DNA of 64,000 nt. Source: Chrysophaeum taylorii (lineage: Eukaryota; Sar; Pelagophyceae; Pelagomonadales; Pelagomonadaceae). This document shows positions 1 to 9,896 of this stretch, piece by piece. The stretch's first letter is position 1. Every line of letters begins with the position of its first letter. Position numbers and translations under genes: made by a program. The stretch covers positions 434,001 to 498,000 of the forward strand of contig JAQMWT010000005.1 in assembly GCA_029834535.1 (NCBI GenBank). The letters are read 5' to 3'. Below the pieces are notes generated by a model. It saw only the letters and a list, made by a program, of their open reading frames with translations, ran no database searches and was not told the origin of the DNA.

Positions 1-475
1 GGGAGGTCTGGCATCATGCTGCAACCGTCGTTTAGCGTCGTCTCCTCGTGTCTTTCTTCATCACCACGCCTGCCGCTACTCTCTCTTCTTCTTCCCCCCT
101 GCCCTCTTTGAGCTCCTTGCGTCACTCATTCTCGCCTTGCTCCCTTCTTCCTACCTTCGCGCATCTGAGAGTTTCGGTTCTTGCTTCATCCTTGTTTTCC
201 TCTGCGCGCGTATCCTTTGTTCGAACTTTGTATTCGTGCTGCTTGATTTCCTTGCGCTCATCCATTCTGGCTCTTTGAGCCTGGGAGTTGCAAACCATCA
301 TAATAACAACAATTGTATTATTTTTATGGTTAGCCACTGCCAGGCTCAGAGAGCCAGAATGGATGATCACTCAAAGGAAGAGAAACACGAAAGGAGAGAA
401 GACGAAAGACAACGAAAAAGGAAAAATTGTTACAATAATTTGTAAAACGCCCAGGCTCAAAGAGCCAGAATGGAC
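1..475. repeat. Interspersed repeat with GGCTC..GAGCC hairpin
   Basis: Positions about 48-290 are an inverted, diverged copy of about 33870-34110; the two translate to near-matching peptides when read in opposite orientation. From about 300 to 410 the sequence matches 34140-34240 in direct orientation. The shared core is CCAGGCTCAAAGAGCCAGAA, whose GGCTC and GAGCC arms can pair, and it lies beside AT-rich trinucleotide runs and is followed by purine-rich sequence. No coding capacity is supported. It may be a SINE-like or foldback element; no polymerase III boxes were identified. Confidence 0.65.
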
Positions 476-1773
476 GAGCGCTGTTATTCCGAGCCTCATG
501 CACTGGGCGAAATCGGCTAGTAAGGTCAAAGGCTATTATGCCTTCGAGCCCGGAAGCATGTACAACAACGGTACGTCACATCGCAACATTTTTGCGTAGT
601 GGCTCGCATTTACTAATTGGAGGTGTGATTGCAGGGTCTGCTGGGAGTCCTGACACCGAGGTCGACGTCAAAACGCCTAACTAAGTAATTAGCATCTCTC
701 TGATCTCAGTGTATTTGTCCGGTGGTTTCTGCCATTGTCCTGGCTCCTAAGCCCGTGCCATTGTCCCAGCTCGTAGGGGGGCGGAAGCGCCAAGACCACC
801 GTGGAAGGAACGGAAGCAGGAATTGCTGCAATCTAACCCGAGCACGTTGGCCGTCCGAGGGGGCGCTGCTGATATTTCATGGGACGTGCAGAGCCGCCCC
901 TCACTTTATTTGCCGTCTGTATTGGATAAAGCGCAGTGTCCGATGGTGGCGAGTCCGCCGGGTGCGACGAGTGGATTGCGAAAAGCTCTCAGTGAAAGGA
1001 GTCCGGTTCATGCAAATGCAGAAATGTAGGGTGTCGCTTGCGAACTCTGTCGCTGGCCTGGGGCAGAAACTCGAGGGCTTCTCTGTGTGGCTCGCTTGTC
1101 GCACCATGGTCACGAGCAGCCGCGTGTGCACGTGAGGACGGTCAGTGGTCGTTCTGTTACGATACTAATAACGAGGCTTTGTCGTGAGAAAACGAACTGA
1201 CTGGGAGCGCGAGTTTTCGACGTTCTTGTCAGGTTGTTTGCTTTGACGCACACTTTTTTGTTCTCTTGAATGACATCCAATCAAGCGAGTGGTCTCGCAA
1301 TGGCGGTAAATGCTCGCCTAGCGTCCCTACTACTATAATATTAGTTATTAGGTTTTGTATGGGACCCGGTCAAATTCGAGAAGAAGGTCGCGATCTTGTT
1401 GTTAATGAAGCGTAATTTCAATATTGCGATCGAAGTGAAGAGCTCGCTCAGATCGTCGACACGGAGAGTCGAGTGTTTTCAAGAAACGTTTGTTATTCAT
1501 TCATGTGACATTTTTCTGTCGAAAGTGCAGGAAGATGTCGTAAATGACGTCAAGATATATATCGCATTGTGAAGTGTGCGTCCCTTGGACACTCTGCACC
1601 AGCGCGATGAACGGGGGGGTCGACTTCGCGACACGATTCTTTAGTAGCCTGTGGAGATGACTCGCTGAGTTTGGGATTCCGAAACGTTGTCGATGATAAT
1701 GTGGTCCACGCACGAAGACTTGGATTCTCTCGACGCCACTCCTCTTTAGTGAGGAGTACCATCAGAGGTGACC
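476..1773. other. Intergenic, no supported gene
   Basis: Open frames of up to 137 codons occur here (for example 722-1135 plus) but overlap each other on both strands and show no recognisable domain. About 45 bp near 640-685, containing AGGTCGACGTCAAAACGCC, recurs near 42376-42420, so part of this stretch is repeat-derived. The last part is presumably the promoter and 5' leader of the kinase gene at 1774. Confidence 0.5.
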
Positions 1774-4235
1774 ATGGAAGATCAGTCGCAAATGGATCAA
1801 TACGAGATCGTGAAACTTCTTGGCAAGGGTGCATACGGGCGTGCCCTGCTGTGCCGCGACACACCCAACGAGCGATTGGTCGTCATCAAGCAAGTCTCGT
1901 CGATGGGACGCGACAAGCTCGAAGAAGCCAGGCAAGAAGGCGAAATTCTAGCGCAGTTAGACCACCCCAATGTCGTTGGCTTCTACGATTCGTTCGTCGA
2001 TACAGACCCGGTAGAGGGTAACTGCCTGAACATAGTGATGGAATACTGCGATGGCGGTACGTGTTAGTTCTTTGCCGTCGCGTTCGTTACGTACCCTCGG
2101 CAGGCGATCTTGATGCGGCGATTAAGCGTCGGCGGAACTTGGGCAAGCCCTTTGCAGAACTCCACGTCATGCGGATCTTTGTGCAACTGACCCTGGCACT
2201 CAAATATATTCACCACCACAAAATCTTGCACCGTGACATCAAGCCTCAGAACGTGTTTTTGACCTCGGACGGTTGCGTGAAGCTGGGGGATTTTGGTGTC
2301 GCAAAGAGTTTATCGAGTACAGCGTCCATGGCGCATACGCAACTTGGCACACCCTACTACTTGAGTCCCGAGATTTTCAACGACGAGAATTACGACTCGT
2401 CGTCGGACATGTGGAGCCTCGGAGTACTCGCGTTCGAGCTGACGACGCTCGCTTTGCCGTTCCAGGCCGCCTCGCTCGGCAAGCTCGCAGTCCGAGTCCT
2501 TCGAGATGAGCCGCCAATTCCCACGTGCTCTCCTGAGCTACAGCAAGTTCTTGGTAAGTTGCTGACCAAGCGTGCCCAGGATCGACCGGCTGCGACCGAA
2601 CTGTTGCGATTGCCCTTTGTGCGCGACCACGCAAGGCGATTGTTAGATCATACGGCGGCCACCGGTTTGGGTGGACTCGAGGAAGACGTGAATCCATCCA
2701 GACACGCTTCGCCGTTGCATGAGTGTAACCATGTACCCGAAAATCTGCCTCCCCCACCTGATGACGTTGACGAAGGAGACGACTCACAAGCAGATGCTTG
2801 TGACGGGTTCGATCATGTTGATTTGGTGGTAGATCGCGACGCTACTGGCATCTCACAGCCAGACACCTCGACGCACTGCGACGACGCGCGGGGCGATCCA
2901 CAGCAGAGGCATCAACAAAGCGGCGACGACGACCCAGACACAAAGCACAACAAGGCCGAGGGGAAGAGTCAGAATCCACATGTTCGTCCGCGCTCGGGAT
3001 CTCGCAATCCGTACGCACGCCAGCGACCCTTGTCATCGGAGCCAACTATGGAGCATAAAGACGAAGCTATACGACCAGCTCAGCATTCGTCGCCTCAGAC
3101 CTCGGACTTCAACTTGGAGACCAACATGACGGCCGATGACGACGCGGACAGCGGGGGTATCATGATGGTTACGACAGTTGTGACAAGCGACGGTGAGTCC
3201 GAAACTGCATCGCAAAACGATGAGGAGCCAGACAGCGGCGAGGAGCACCAAGCTGCGGCCCTAACTATCCAGCGATCATGGCGCAATCTGGCGGCTGTTC
3301 CAGATGCGCCAAGGCTTCCACCCAGGCGCCACCCGCACCACTCCGGCGATGCAAGCCCGAACATTCCACGGCCTATGACTCAAGGTAGGCGCCGCCAGAA
3401 CCAGCGTCGATCGAGCACCAAAAAAAGTATCAAAGAAACTTTGGCGCGAGCGGCAGAACGTGGGGCGGCGCGGAGAGCGCAGTCCGAGGTGAAGCAGCGC
3501 GAACAGAGAATTAAAATGTGCAATGAGCGCGGCGAGCCAGTCGAGGACTTTGAGTCTCCGCACGAGGAAACAGCCATTGCGGAAAACACAGTCGTTATCC
3601 ATCTGAGCGAAAAAAGATCTGGTCGTCCGGCATCAGGTTCGAAAATCCCTCAGAGCGTCGCAGATGTCGAACCAGAGACCGCCTACCAAACCGACGACGG
3701 CATGTCGAACTCAACAACGCGCGAGCTCGTAAACGTTAGTGCGTCGTGGCGTGTGCGCGGCCATATAACCGCGGCAGAGGAGCGCGGAAAGGCACGCAAG
3801 GCGCTTGCCGAGGAGAAAGCGGCCAAGGTTCAGCGGGAACTTGAACATCAGCATGGCCTTTCGCGCCAGCCTGAGATGCTGCCAAACGGGAATATGGCAA
3901 CTGCCCAGTCTCCAAGCAACAACTCCATAGCACCCGCAAAGCGACGTCGTCGCCGCTGGGAAGAGGCGAATCGTTGGGTGCCGGAGCTTCCCACGCTAGC
4001 TGCATCCAACTCCAACCTCGATCAGCATTTGGCACAAGAGTGCAGTTCGCCCACTCCCGCCGCTGCCGGAGCAGCTGGTCGTGCCGTCAGTGCTGCGAGA
4101 TCGGCGAGAAGAGGGTTGGGCGATACATCGAGCCCCGGTCGCAGAGACATAACCAAGAGGTATCCAACGAGGCCGACGTCAAAGGCGCTTCAAGATAGGC
4201 TGAGGGGCATGCTCGATGACGAAGAGGGGGTGTAG
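1774..4235 (+). CDS. NEK (NIMA-related) family Ser/Thr protein kinase
   Basis: Two exons, 1774-2056 and 2104-4235, joined across a 47 nt GT-AG intron (GTACGT...CGGCAG) that restores the NEK-typical CDGGDL hinge; the product is 804 residues. The ATG at 1774 sits in an ACCATGG context. The catalytic domain fills residues about 10-270: glycine loop GKGAYG (17-22), VIK lysine K39, HRDIKPQN with D139, DFG 157-159, and GTPYYLSPE in the activation segment. NEK kinases act in cell-cycle, centrosome and flagellar control. The roughly 530-residue tail is low complexity and charged, with an IQ-like motif (ALTIQRSWRNLA, about residue 480) that could bind calmodulin. The family is clear; the subfamily and substrates are not. 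Confidence 0.93.
2057..2103 (+). other. 47-nt GT-AG intron in the kinase gene
   Basis: It begins GTACGT and ends CGGCAG. Removing it joins EYCDGG to DLDAAI in frame. It is one of several introns of 44-57 nt in this window and helps define the intron size of this genome. Confidence 0.9.
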
Positions 4236-4590
4236 CCCCGATGTTTCTCCGTCCAGCGCGTCAGATTAACGCGCATCCGCATTGACCTGGCCCTGTTTTG
4301 GACGTGCGGCACATTGGTGCGCTCTGTCATCGATTCAGGCTCGACCACACGCCGAATTTTCTGGCAAGTACGCTTTAAAATTTGTGAGCGTACGCGTATT
4401 GCGAGTTCCTATCAAATGTGGGAGATCGTTGGGTCGATCCATGATGGAGGCGCGGATTATATGCAGAATCACCGACCTCCGCGGGTTCTTCCGCGGGCCA
4501 CGTGAGAAAACGGAGAATATCCGTCGAGATTTCGTTTATCGGTTTATACGCAAACTCGGAGGACATGGACAGCCCGAAGAAGTGCCCCGA
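4236..4590. other. Intergenic downstream of the kinase
   Basis: Presumed 3' end of the kinase gene plus unique sequence. Short open frames on both strands overlap one another and show nothing recognisable. Confidence 0.4.
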
Positions 4591-4950
4591 AACTAACTAA
4601 CTATACGCCAGCCCAGTGCGTGGGGCGCACCCCCATAATCCCAACGCCGAAGCGCGCGGGATCAGAATCACAGGATGTTCGGACGAGGGGCGCAGGAAGG
4701 TGAGTCGGCGGAGAGTGAGCATATTAAGGCTTGTCGGTATGCGACGCGGAGAAAGCGATGTGACTGACAACCAAAACGTCGTTAACTTTTCCTTCTTCGC
4801 CCCCCAAGCCATACCCCGCCGCACTGGAGTCGGCTTCCAACCGCCCCCCTCGGGAGGCGAACAGGCGCCAACCTACGCCGGGATGGCGGATGCCCTCGCA
4901 TGGCGCAGGATTCATAAGGCACCGTCCTCCATCGCAACCATGAAGAAAGA
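4591..4950 (+). repeat. CTAACTAACT-headed ~340 bp repeat, copy 1
   Basis: It starts with the tetranucleotide run ctaactaacta and continues through a region whose reverse complement matches 46040-46372 and 46384-46710, including the block around GTGACTGACAACCAA and the terminal CACCGTCCTCC. A more degraded partial copy lies at about 7050-7270. The same headed end, without the rest, occurs at about 52050-52150 and 56098-56185. There is no coding potential and no clear inverted termini. Confidence 0.7.
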
Positions 4951-5315
4951 GATCCGGGTTTAGGAAGCATACTCAAAGGTCAAGGGCAGAGCGGGCGCGG
5001 AAGAGCGCAGTAGAGCGGCCGGTCAGGGCGTCGAACGTAAAGGGGAGCGGGGTGAGTGGAAAAGGACAAACAAGACGAAGACGCAGGCCGTTAAGTGCGA
5101 GGCGTGCGGGGAGGGGGGGCAGATCAGAGCGGCAGATCAGCGCGTTACGCGAGGAGAGAGCAGAGCAAGGTGAGCGAGGAAGGGTGCGGGTTTCGCCGAT
5201 AGTACCAGGTCTAAAAAATTGCTGAAGAGTGAGGCCTTCGCTGAAGGTTCGGCCCGAAACGACGCTTCAGTGACACTTCTGACCATGCTCCAATGCCAGT
5301 GCCAAACATGTCAGG
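4951..5315. repeat. GAGTA(A)ACTCAAAG repeat module
   Basis: The stretch from about 4960 (catactcaaaggtcaagggcagagcggg) resembles 19905-20010 and, more loosely, the modules at 26878, 27900, 34550 and 45912, all of which begin with a variant of GAGTAAACTCAAAG followed by purine-rich GAGTGGGGTGAGTGG-like sequence. It appears to be a shared module of the repeat nests rather than a gene. Confidence 0.5.
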
Positions 5316-6068
5316 TCACAGTGGTGGCTGGTTGCTATTGTGAAAGTGATGTTGACCCGCAGGTAGAGGATGTCGCCAGCGGCTTCTCGGCGCGGGGCAA
5401 CGAACTCGATGCATCATCAGCGGAGCTATGAATGCGCGCGTCGCTGGGTCCCGCAAACATCCTGGACCATATCGACTGATGAGCTGTAGGCGGGAGTCGC
5501 GGCAATCATCCCGGCTGCTGCACTCCAAACCGCGATTTCGAGGACCGCAAAGAACCGGTTGAGACGGAGATGCATCGAAAAAAGTGCGCCTCGTTCTTCC
5601 TGGGTTTGGTGTTCCCTTCTCTGCGGCACTGGCCTCGAGAGAAGCACCGGACATGTTCGTAAGCTGCGTCACAAACGTCAACTTGTCACACTGTTGTTGC
5701 ATCGAGCCGTCTGACGTCGCGACGAAAGACGCGGAACACAGTTTGGGGCTCGTCGTCGATGCGGACGCCGTGTTCGGACGAGGTTGCGCAGCGTACGATC
5801 TCCCAAAATGATCGGCAGCGTTCGACAACTGCAAGCACTGGTCCTTCTCCTGAAATTCACGGTGCCATCGAGCATAATTTGGCTTGTTCGCTTTGCTGGC
5901 TATCCTCCTAGAGTCCGACACAGGCAAACGATCGCGAGAGGCATGTTTGCCGACGCTCGATGTCGCTCGTATTGTGACGCCGCTGTGACATATCGAACTC
6001 GTTTGTCGTAACATAGTTTGCTCGTTCCTCAGTGCGGCGACGACATTACGCCGATGGTCGACGGCCAT
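5316..6068 (-). CDS. Putative protein, unrecognised
   Basis: A 250-codon frame opens at ATG 6068 and runs uninterrupted to 5316. It would be head to head with the gene at 6159, leaving a 90 bp shared promoter. The predicted product is basic and low complexity, and no domain was recognised. Possible splice sites lie inside, so the true model could differ. The case rests only on frame length and position, and the frame could be chance. Confidence 0.3.
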   Translation of the reverse strand: MAVDHRRNVVAALRNEQTMLRQTSSICHSGVTIRATSSVGKHASRDRLPVSDSRRIASKANKPNYARWHREFQEKDQCLQLSNAADHFGRSYAAQPRPNTASASTTSPKLCSASFVATSDGSMQQQCDKLTFVTQLTNMSGASLEASAAEKGTPNPGRTRRTFFDASPSQPVLCGPRNRGLECSSRDDCRDSRLQLISRYGPGCLRDPATRAFIAPLMMHRVRCPAPRSRWRHPLPAGQHHFHNSNQPPL

Positions 6069-6158
6069 AATGCGACCTTCTTTATTAACGATTGAAGTGA
6101 CGTCACACGATACGACACGAAGATTTCGGCTTCGTCGCCGTTGTTTCAGGACGCGACG

Positions 6159-6809
6159 ATGTCATCGACGCCCGTGTCGAAACGTCACAAGCAAGCGTTC
6201 ATCGCGTATGAGAAGCGCATTCGGTTGCAGGCGATGGACGTGTTGGAAAAGCGTAAGACTTGGAAAAAGTTGCACGTTAGCCAGGAGGCTCGGCGAACCG
6301 CTAAGAAAACTCTGACGGAGCTCACCAAGTGGCGCCAACAGTTCGACATTCACAAAATGCCCGAGTGCTCGCTCCGCATCCCGGATAAGACCTTCCCAGT
6401 GCGGATGTATTCGAAGATGGACAAAGATCTCTGGAAGTTGCCCGAATTGCGTGCCTGGTTTCAGAACCAAGCTGATGATGAAGAACTAGCGCCCGAGGGA
6501 GATGCGAACGTCGACGAAACAGGTTACATGGTCCGGACGGCGCCTTTACTACGGCCGATAAGAGCGGCAATGCCGCCCTCGAAGACTGAGGAAGACTCGA
6601 TACACGCTGGCAGCCAAACCCCCTTCGACCCAGTTGCTTCTGGGTACATGACACCGAGCGCGAGACACTTCAGAATACAACGTCGCGAACCACGGATGTA
6701 TACAAAGGAGAAACTTGCCGAACGCACGACTACCATACCTTGTGGTTTTCCGAACGCTGATCTCGAGAGGACGGGTTACTTGGTGCGCCACGACAAAATG
6801 GCGTCATAA
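6159..6809 (+). CDS. Uncharacterised basic protein
   Basis: The ATG at 6159 opens a 216-residue product. The sequence just upstream (CGTTGTTTCAGGACGCG) looks like a splice acceptor, so a 5' untranslated or coding exon may precede it. The N-terminal third is Lys/Arg-rich and probably helical (for example RHKQAFIAYEKRIRLQAMDV), then a middle section has scattered Trp and Pro, and the C-terminal half holds three similar short motifs: DETGYMVR, VASGYMTP and ERTGYLVR. These GY-hydrophobic repeats look like real selected structure, but the family is not recognised and no function is proposed. Confidence 0.65.
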   Translation: MSSTPVSKRHKQAFIAYEKRIRLQAMDVLEKRKTWKKLHVSQEARRTAKKTLTELTKWRQQFDIHKMPECSLRIPDKTFPVRMYSKMDKDLWKLPELRAWFQNQADDEELAPEGDANVDETGYMVRTAPLLRPIRAAMPPSKTEEDSIHAGSQTPFDPVASGYMTPSARHFRIQRREPRMYTKEKLAERTTTIPCGFPNADLERTGYLVRHDKMAS

Positions 6810-7544
6810 ACCACGGGCGGTCTTCGGAGCTTTATTTGATGTTGTGTTTTGGTTTCTAGGAATGTGATGAAGGGGAGGCTTTTTTGCTCCCTTCGCAGCA
6901 CCCAGTAAATCATTGAAGTGGGTCCATCATGCTCATCGTGCCTGCGTGCAGTCGCCGTCTTGGAATAGTCTACTTGCGTTTGAGGTTTCGATTATTGAGC
7001 ACCTCAACATCCATAGCCCGCACCGAGTCGTGTGAGCTATTTTACTAACGAACTACTCACTAACTATAGGTCAGCCCATAGCATGGTGTGTAGGCTAATC
7101 CCAGCGCCGCAGCGCGTAGGATCAGAACAAGACGAGGGACGCAAAAGAAGATTGGGACAGAGTTGACGCCTGTCACCATACTATGCGGAGACCGCGATTC
7201 AACTGGTGACCAACTTCGTCGTTAACATGCTTCTGCGTCTACCGGCCATACCCGTCCCACTGCGAACGTCTCGAACTGTGTGAATACTCAGAATCTCCAA
7301 CTAGCCAAATGCTCGCCTCTGATACGTTCTCCCGTACGCGCCACTCCGCGCCTTCGCACCTTCCTCTCACATTCAGCAGTCGGCTATCCAAGGCCAAAAG
7401 GCAGGGCGAAACGCAGATGGGAGTCTCGTGCCCGATTCAACCCTATCATACTGTTGGGGTAAATGTCTCTGCCCTTGGCATGCACGCCGTGTCACAAAAC
7501 TGTGACTGCCTTATGGAGTGCTCCGGTAAAGAAAATCGCCGGCC
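6810..7544. repeat. Intergenic with degraded CTAACTAACT repeat
   Basis: About 7045-7270 is a diverged partial copy of the element at 4591-4950: it has the same CTAACTATA head, CAGCCCA, AATCCCAGCGCC and GTCGTTAAC blocks. The rest shows no supported gene. It sits between two converging genes, so poly(A) signals of both should be here. Confidence 0.5.
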
Positions 7545-9069
7545 TTACTTATCCGACGCGACGAACGCACGAGGGCCTTTGCGGCACGTCGCTGTGGCGG
7601 CATTTTCGATGTTTCGACGGACATCCTCGTCGGACTGACTACGGCCGTTCTCTAGCAGAATCTGCTGTGCATCTTGGAAAAGGCGCCCGGCTTCATCAAA
7701 GTTCTCGGCGTAGTACTCGACCATGGCGAGGTGTTCAACAGCTTGAACCGTCTCAAGGCTGCGCGATCCCGAATGCACGTTCGATATATTCAAAACGCGC
7801 TGATACTGGGTTCTTGCATTATCGGTGTTGCCGTCGAGCAACTCGGCATAGCCGAGAGTATTGAGAACTGGAATGAGGCCGGGAGATTCGACGGTGTTGA
7901 GTCCATCGTGAAGTTTTGATTCATAGTCTGGTCTTAGAATCTGCTCGCTAAGCTCGAGGAGGCGACGGAGAAGCGGGATACTGGTGTCAACCTCGCCACA
8001 CGTGAACGTGAGCAGTGCGAGATTTCGCAAGGGCGGCATCAAGACGCTCATGCGCTGCTGCAAAGTCTGCTGCGAGCCGGTTGCATTCTCGATGGTATGA
8101 TCCACGATATCCAACGCACGCGTGAACCTAGGAAATCAGAATGTCATCGATATGAACGAAATTGCGCTGACACGGATGTTGTACGCATTCTTAGCCTCAT
8201 CGTCAGCCCCGATTTCGTGATAGAGCTCACCAAGATTATTTAGAACAGCAGCAGTAGCAATGCTTTTCGGTCCATTTGTCACCTCGGTAATGTGCGCTGC
8301 CCGCTCGAGTGCATCTGCAATCATGCCACCATTCATGTATCTTCGGATGGGACGGGACACACCTCGAGCGCGGTGCGCGTCTCCCATTGACGTCCGATAT
8401 GCGTTAGCGAGAGCGATGAGGCTCGGCACGAGACCAACATAATCGTCGCCGAAGGCTCGTTCTTTGAAACGCAGCTTCATAAGGGCGGCTTTCACTTGTG
8501 GATCATCTGTCACGGGCGTGGATTCGGCAGGCCCACTATTCGCGTTCTCCGTGGGCTCTCGATGTCGTCCGAAAATCGACTCAAAGCTCTCAAGGTACCG
8601 CACGAGCGGCGCGCATCGGTCGCGCGCCTTGGCCACGTCAACGGGCTTCTGGCCATCGGCATCGACAGCATCGATTTCAGCACCTGACGAGGAAGTGGAG
8701 AAACACTCTCGAGTCGAAGTGTCAAGTCGAGTACGGACCATGCTCGAGCAGCAGCGCGGCGACCTCGCGTGACGAATATGCAGCCGCCACGTGGAGCGCT
8801 GTCCGGCCCCGCGGATCGCGCGCACGCACGTCGGCGTCATAGTCGAGAAGGAGACACGCGCAGTCGGCATTCCCTGATCGTGCGGCGAAGAAGAGCGGAG
8901 TCCACGACGTGTCCTTGTCTCTCTCCTCAGCGGCTCGCCGACCTCGACGTTCAAGCAATTCGCGAAGACTTTCCGCGTTGCCACTGGCCGCCATGTGTGA
9001 GGCCTTCCAGACTTGCTCGTCAACAGTCCGTGGATTTGATCGCTTAGTTGCCTTTACCGCCTTGTCCAT
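7545..9069 (-). CDS. Ankyrin-repeat / TPR (kinesin-light-chain-like) protein
   Basis: Four exons, 9069-8739, 8683-8363, 8314-8185 and 8127-7545, with introns of 55, 48 and 57 nt; spliced length is 1365 nt (454 residues). The N-terminal region has ankyrin repeats (TPLFFAARSGNADCACLLLD, GRTALHVAAAYSSREVAALL, then EIDAVDADGQKPVDVAKA after intron 1). The rest is TPR of the kinesin-light-chain type, for example ATAAVLNNLGELYHEIGADD and EAKNAFTRALDIVDH across intron 3. The third splice was chosen because it restores TPR spacing, using donor GC|GTACAAC. Both repeat types bind proteins; the partner is unknown. Intron 2 is a multiple of three and could be retained. Confidence 0.85.
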
Positions 9070-9117
9070 TGCTTGCCGCACTGCAACCTATGTCGCCGAA
9101 AAAAAATGTGCGAGGCT

Positions 9118-9784
9118 TTAGTCTGAAGAGCTCACGAGCTCTTTTTCGTAGGCGGCATCTTCAGCAGCACCAGCTTCGGCTTCATCTTGTTCGATGCGTT
9201 CGAGCTGGGCACGTGCTTCCTCTTCGAATTGGACACCAACGACATGGTGCCAATAGTGAGACTCCATTTTTTCGAGCTTAGTTTGCTTTTCCTGGGCTTG
9301 GGTCGTGTGACCGAAGCGACGCAAATTTTCCTAGCACGGCCGAGTTTATTGGATGATGAGCAATGGACTTGACGGACCACTGTCGCGCGTAGCGCGCCGA
9401 ACTTCTTCGGCTGCGTTGGGCGCGAAGCCTGATTGGAACCGGTTACGGCGAGTTCTGGAGTGATATGTCGCACCACCAGCGCCGCGTGCCGCTGCTTGGC
9501 GTGTCTGCCCCGAGGCATCATCAAAAACGTTTGGCGTCAACCCAGACGAACCTGTCGAGGAGTTGCTGGCGCCGTTTGTCAAACTGTGCCCGCCGGTTCT
9601 CGGTCGCCGCGCGATGTGCGTTCGCGAGCTCCTCGAGGCGCATCTCGTGCTCGCGTCGAACTTTCGTAATGTTCCACCGCAACGGCCCCAAAGCAATGTT
9701 GGGCGCAGAGAAGTCCTCGGTTCGCATCGCGCGCTTGAGCATTTCATGTCCGATTTGCGTCGACCGACCCGGCGATACCGGCAT
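9118..9784 (-). CDS. Small coiled-coil protein, unrecognised
   Basis: Three exons, 9784-9552, 9504-9378 and 9330-9118, with two introns of exactly 47 nt (9505-9551 and 9331-9377). The spliced frame is 573 nt, 190 residues. A TGA lies in frame just upstream of the ATG, and an acceptor-like CTTTGGTTTGCAG lies 5' of it, suggesting an intron in the 5' leader. The product is mainly charged helix (RREHEMRLEELANAHRAATE, then QEKQTKLEKMESHYWHH and an acidic tail FEEEARAQLERIEQDEAEAG). It looks like a cytoskeletal or axonemal coiled coil, but that is inference from composition only. It ends 48 bp from the start of the ankyrin-TPR gene on the same strand. Confidence 0.7.
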
Positions 9785-9896
9785 CCTTGTCGTGTGTCAC
9801 GATGACTGCAAACCAAAGCAGGTGCTCTCGTGAAGCCAGTTCACGCGTATCTGCAGTCCGTTGCCGCCGGGATGTCAGGGTGAGCCGATGGGAATT

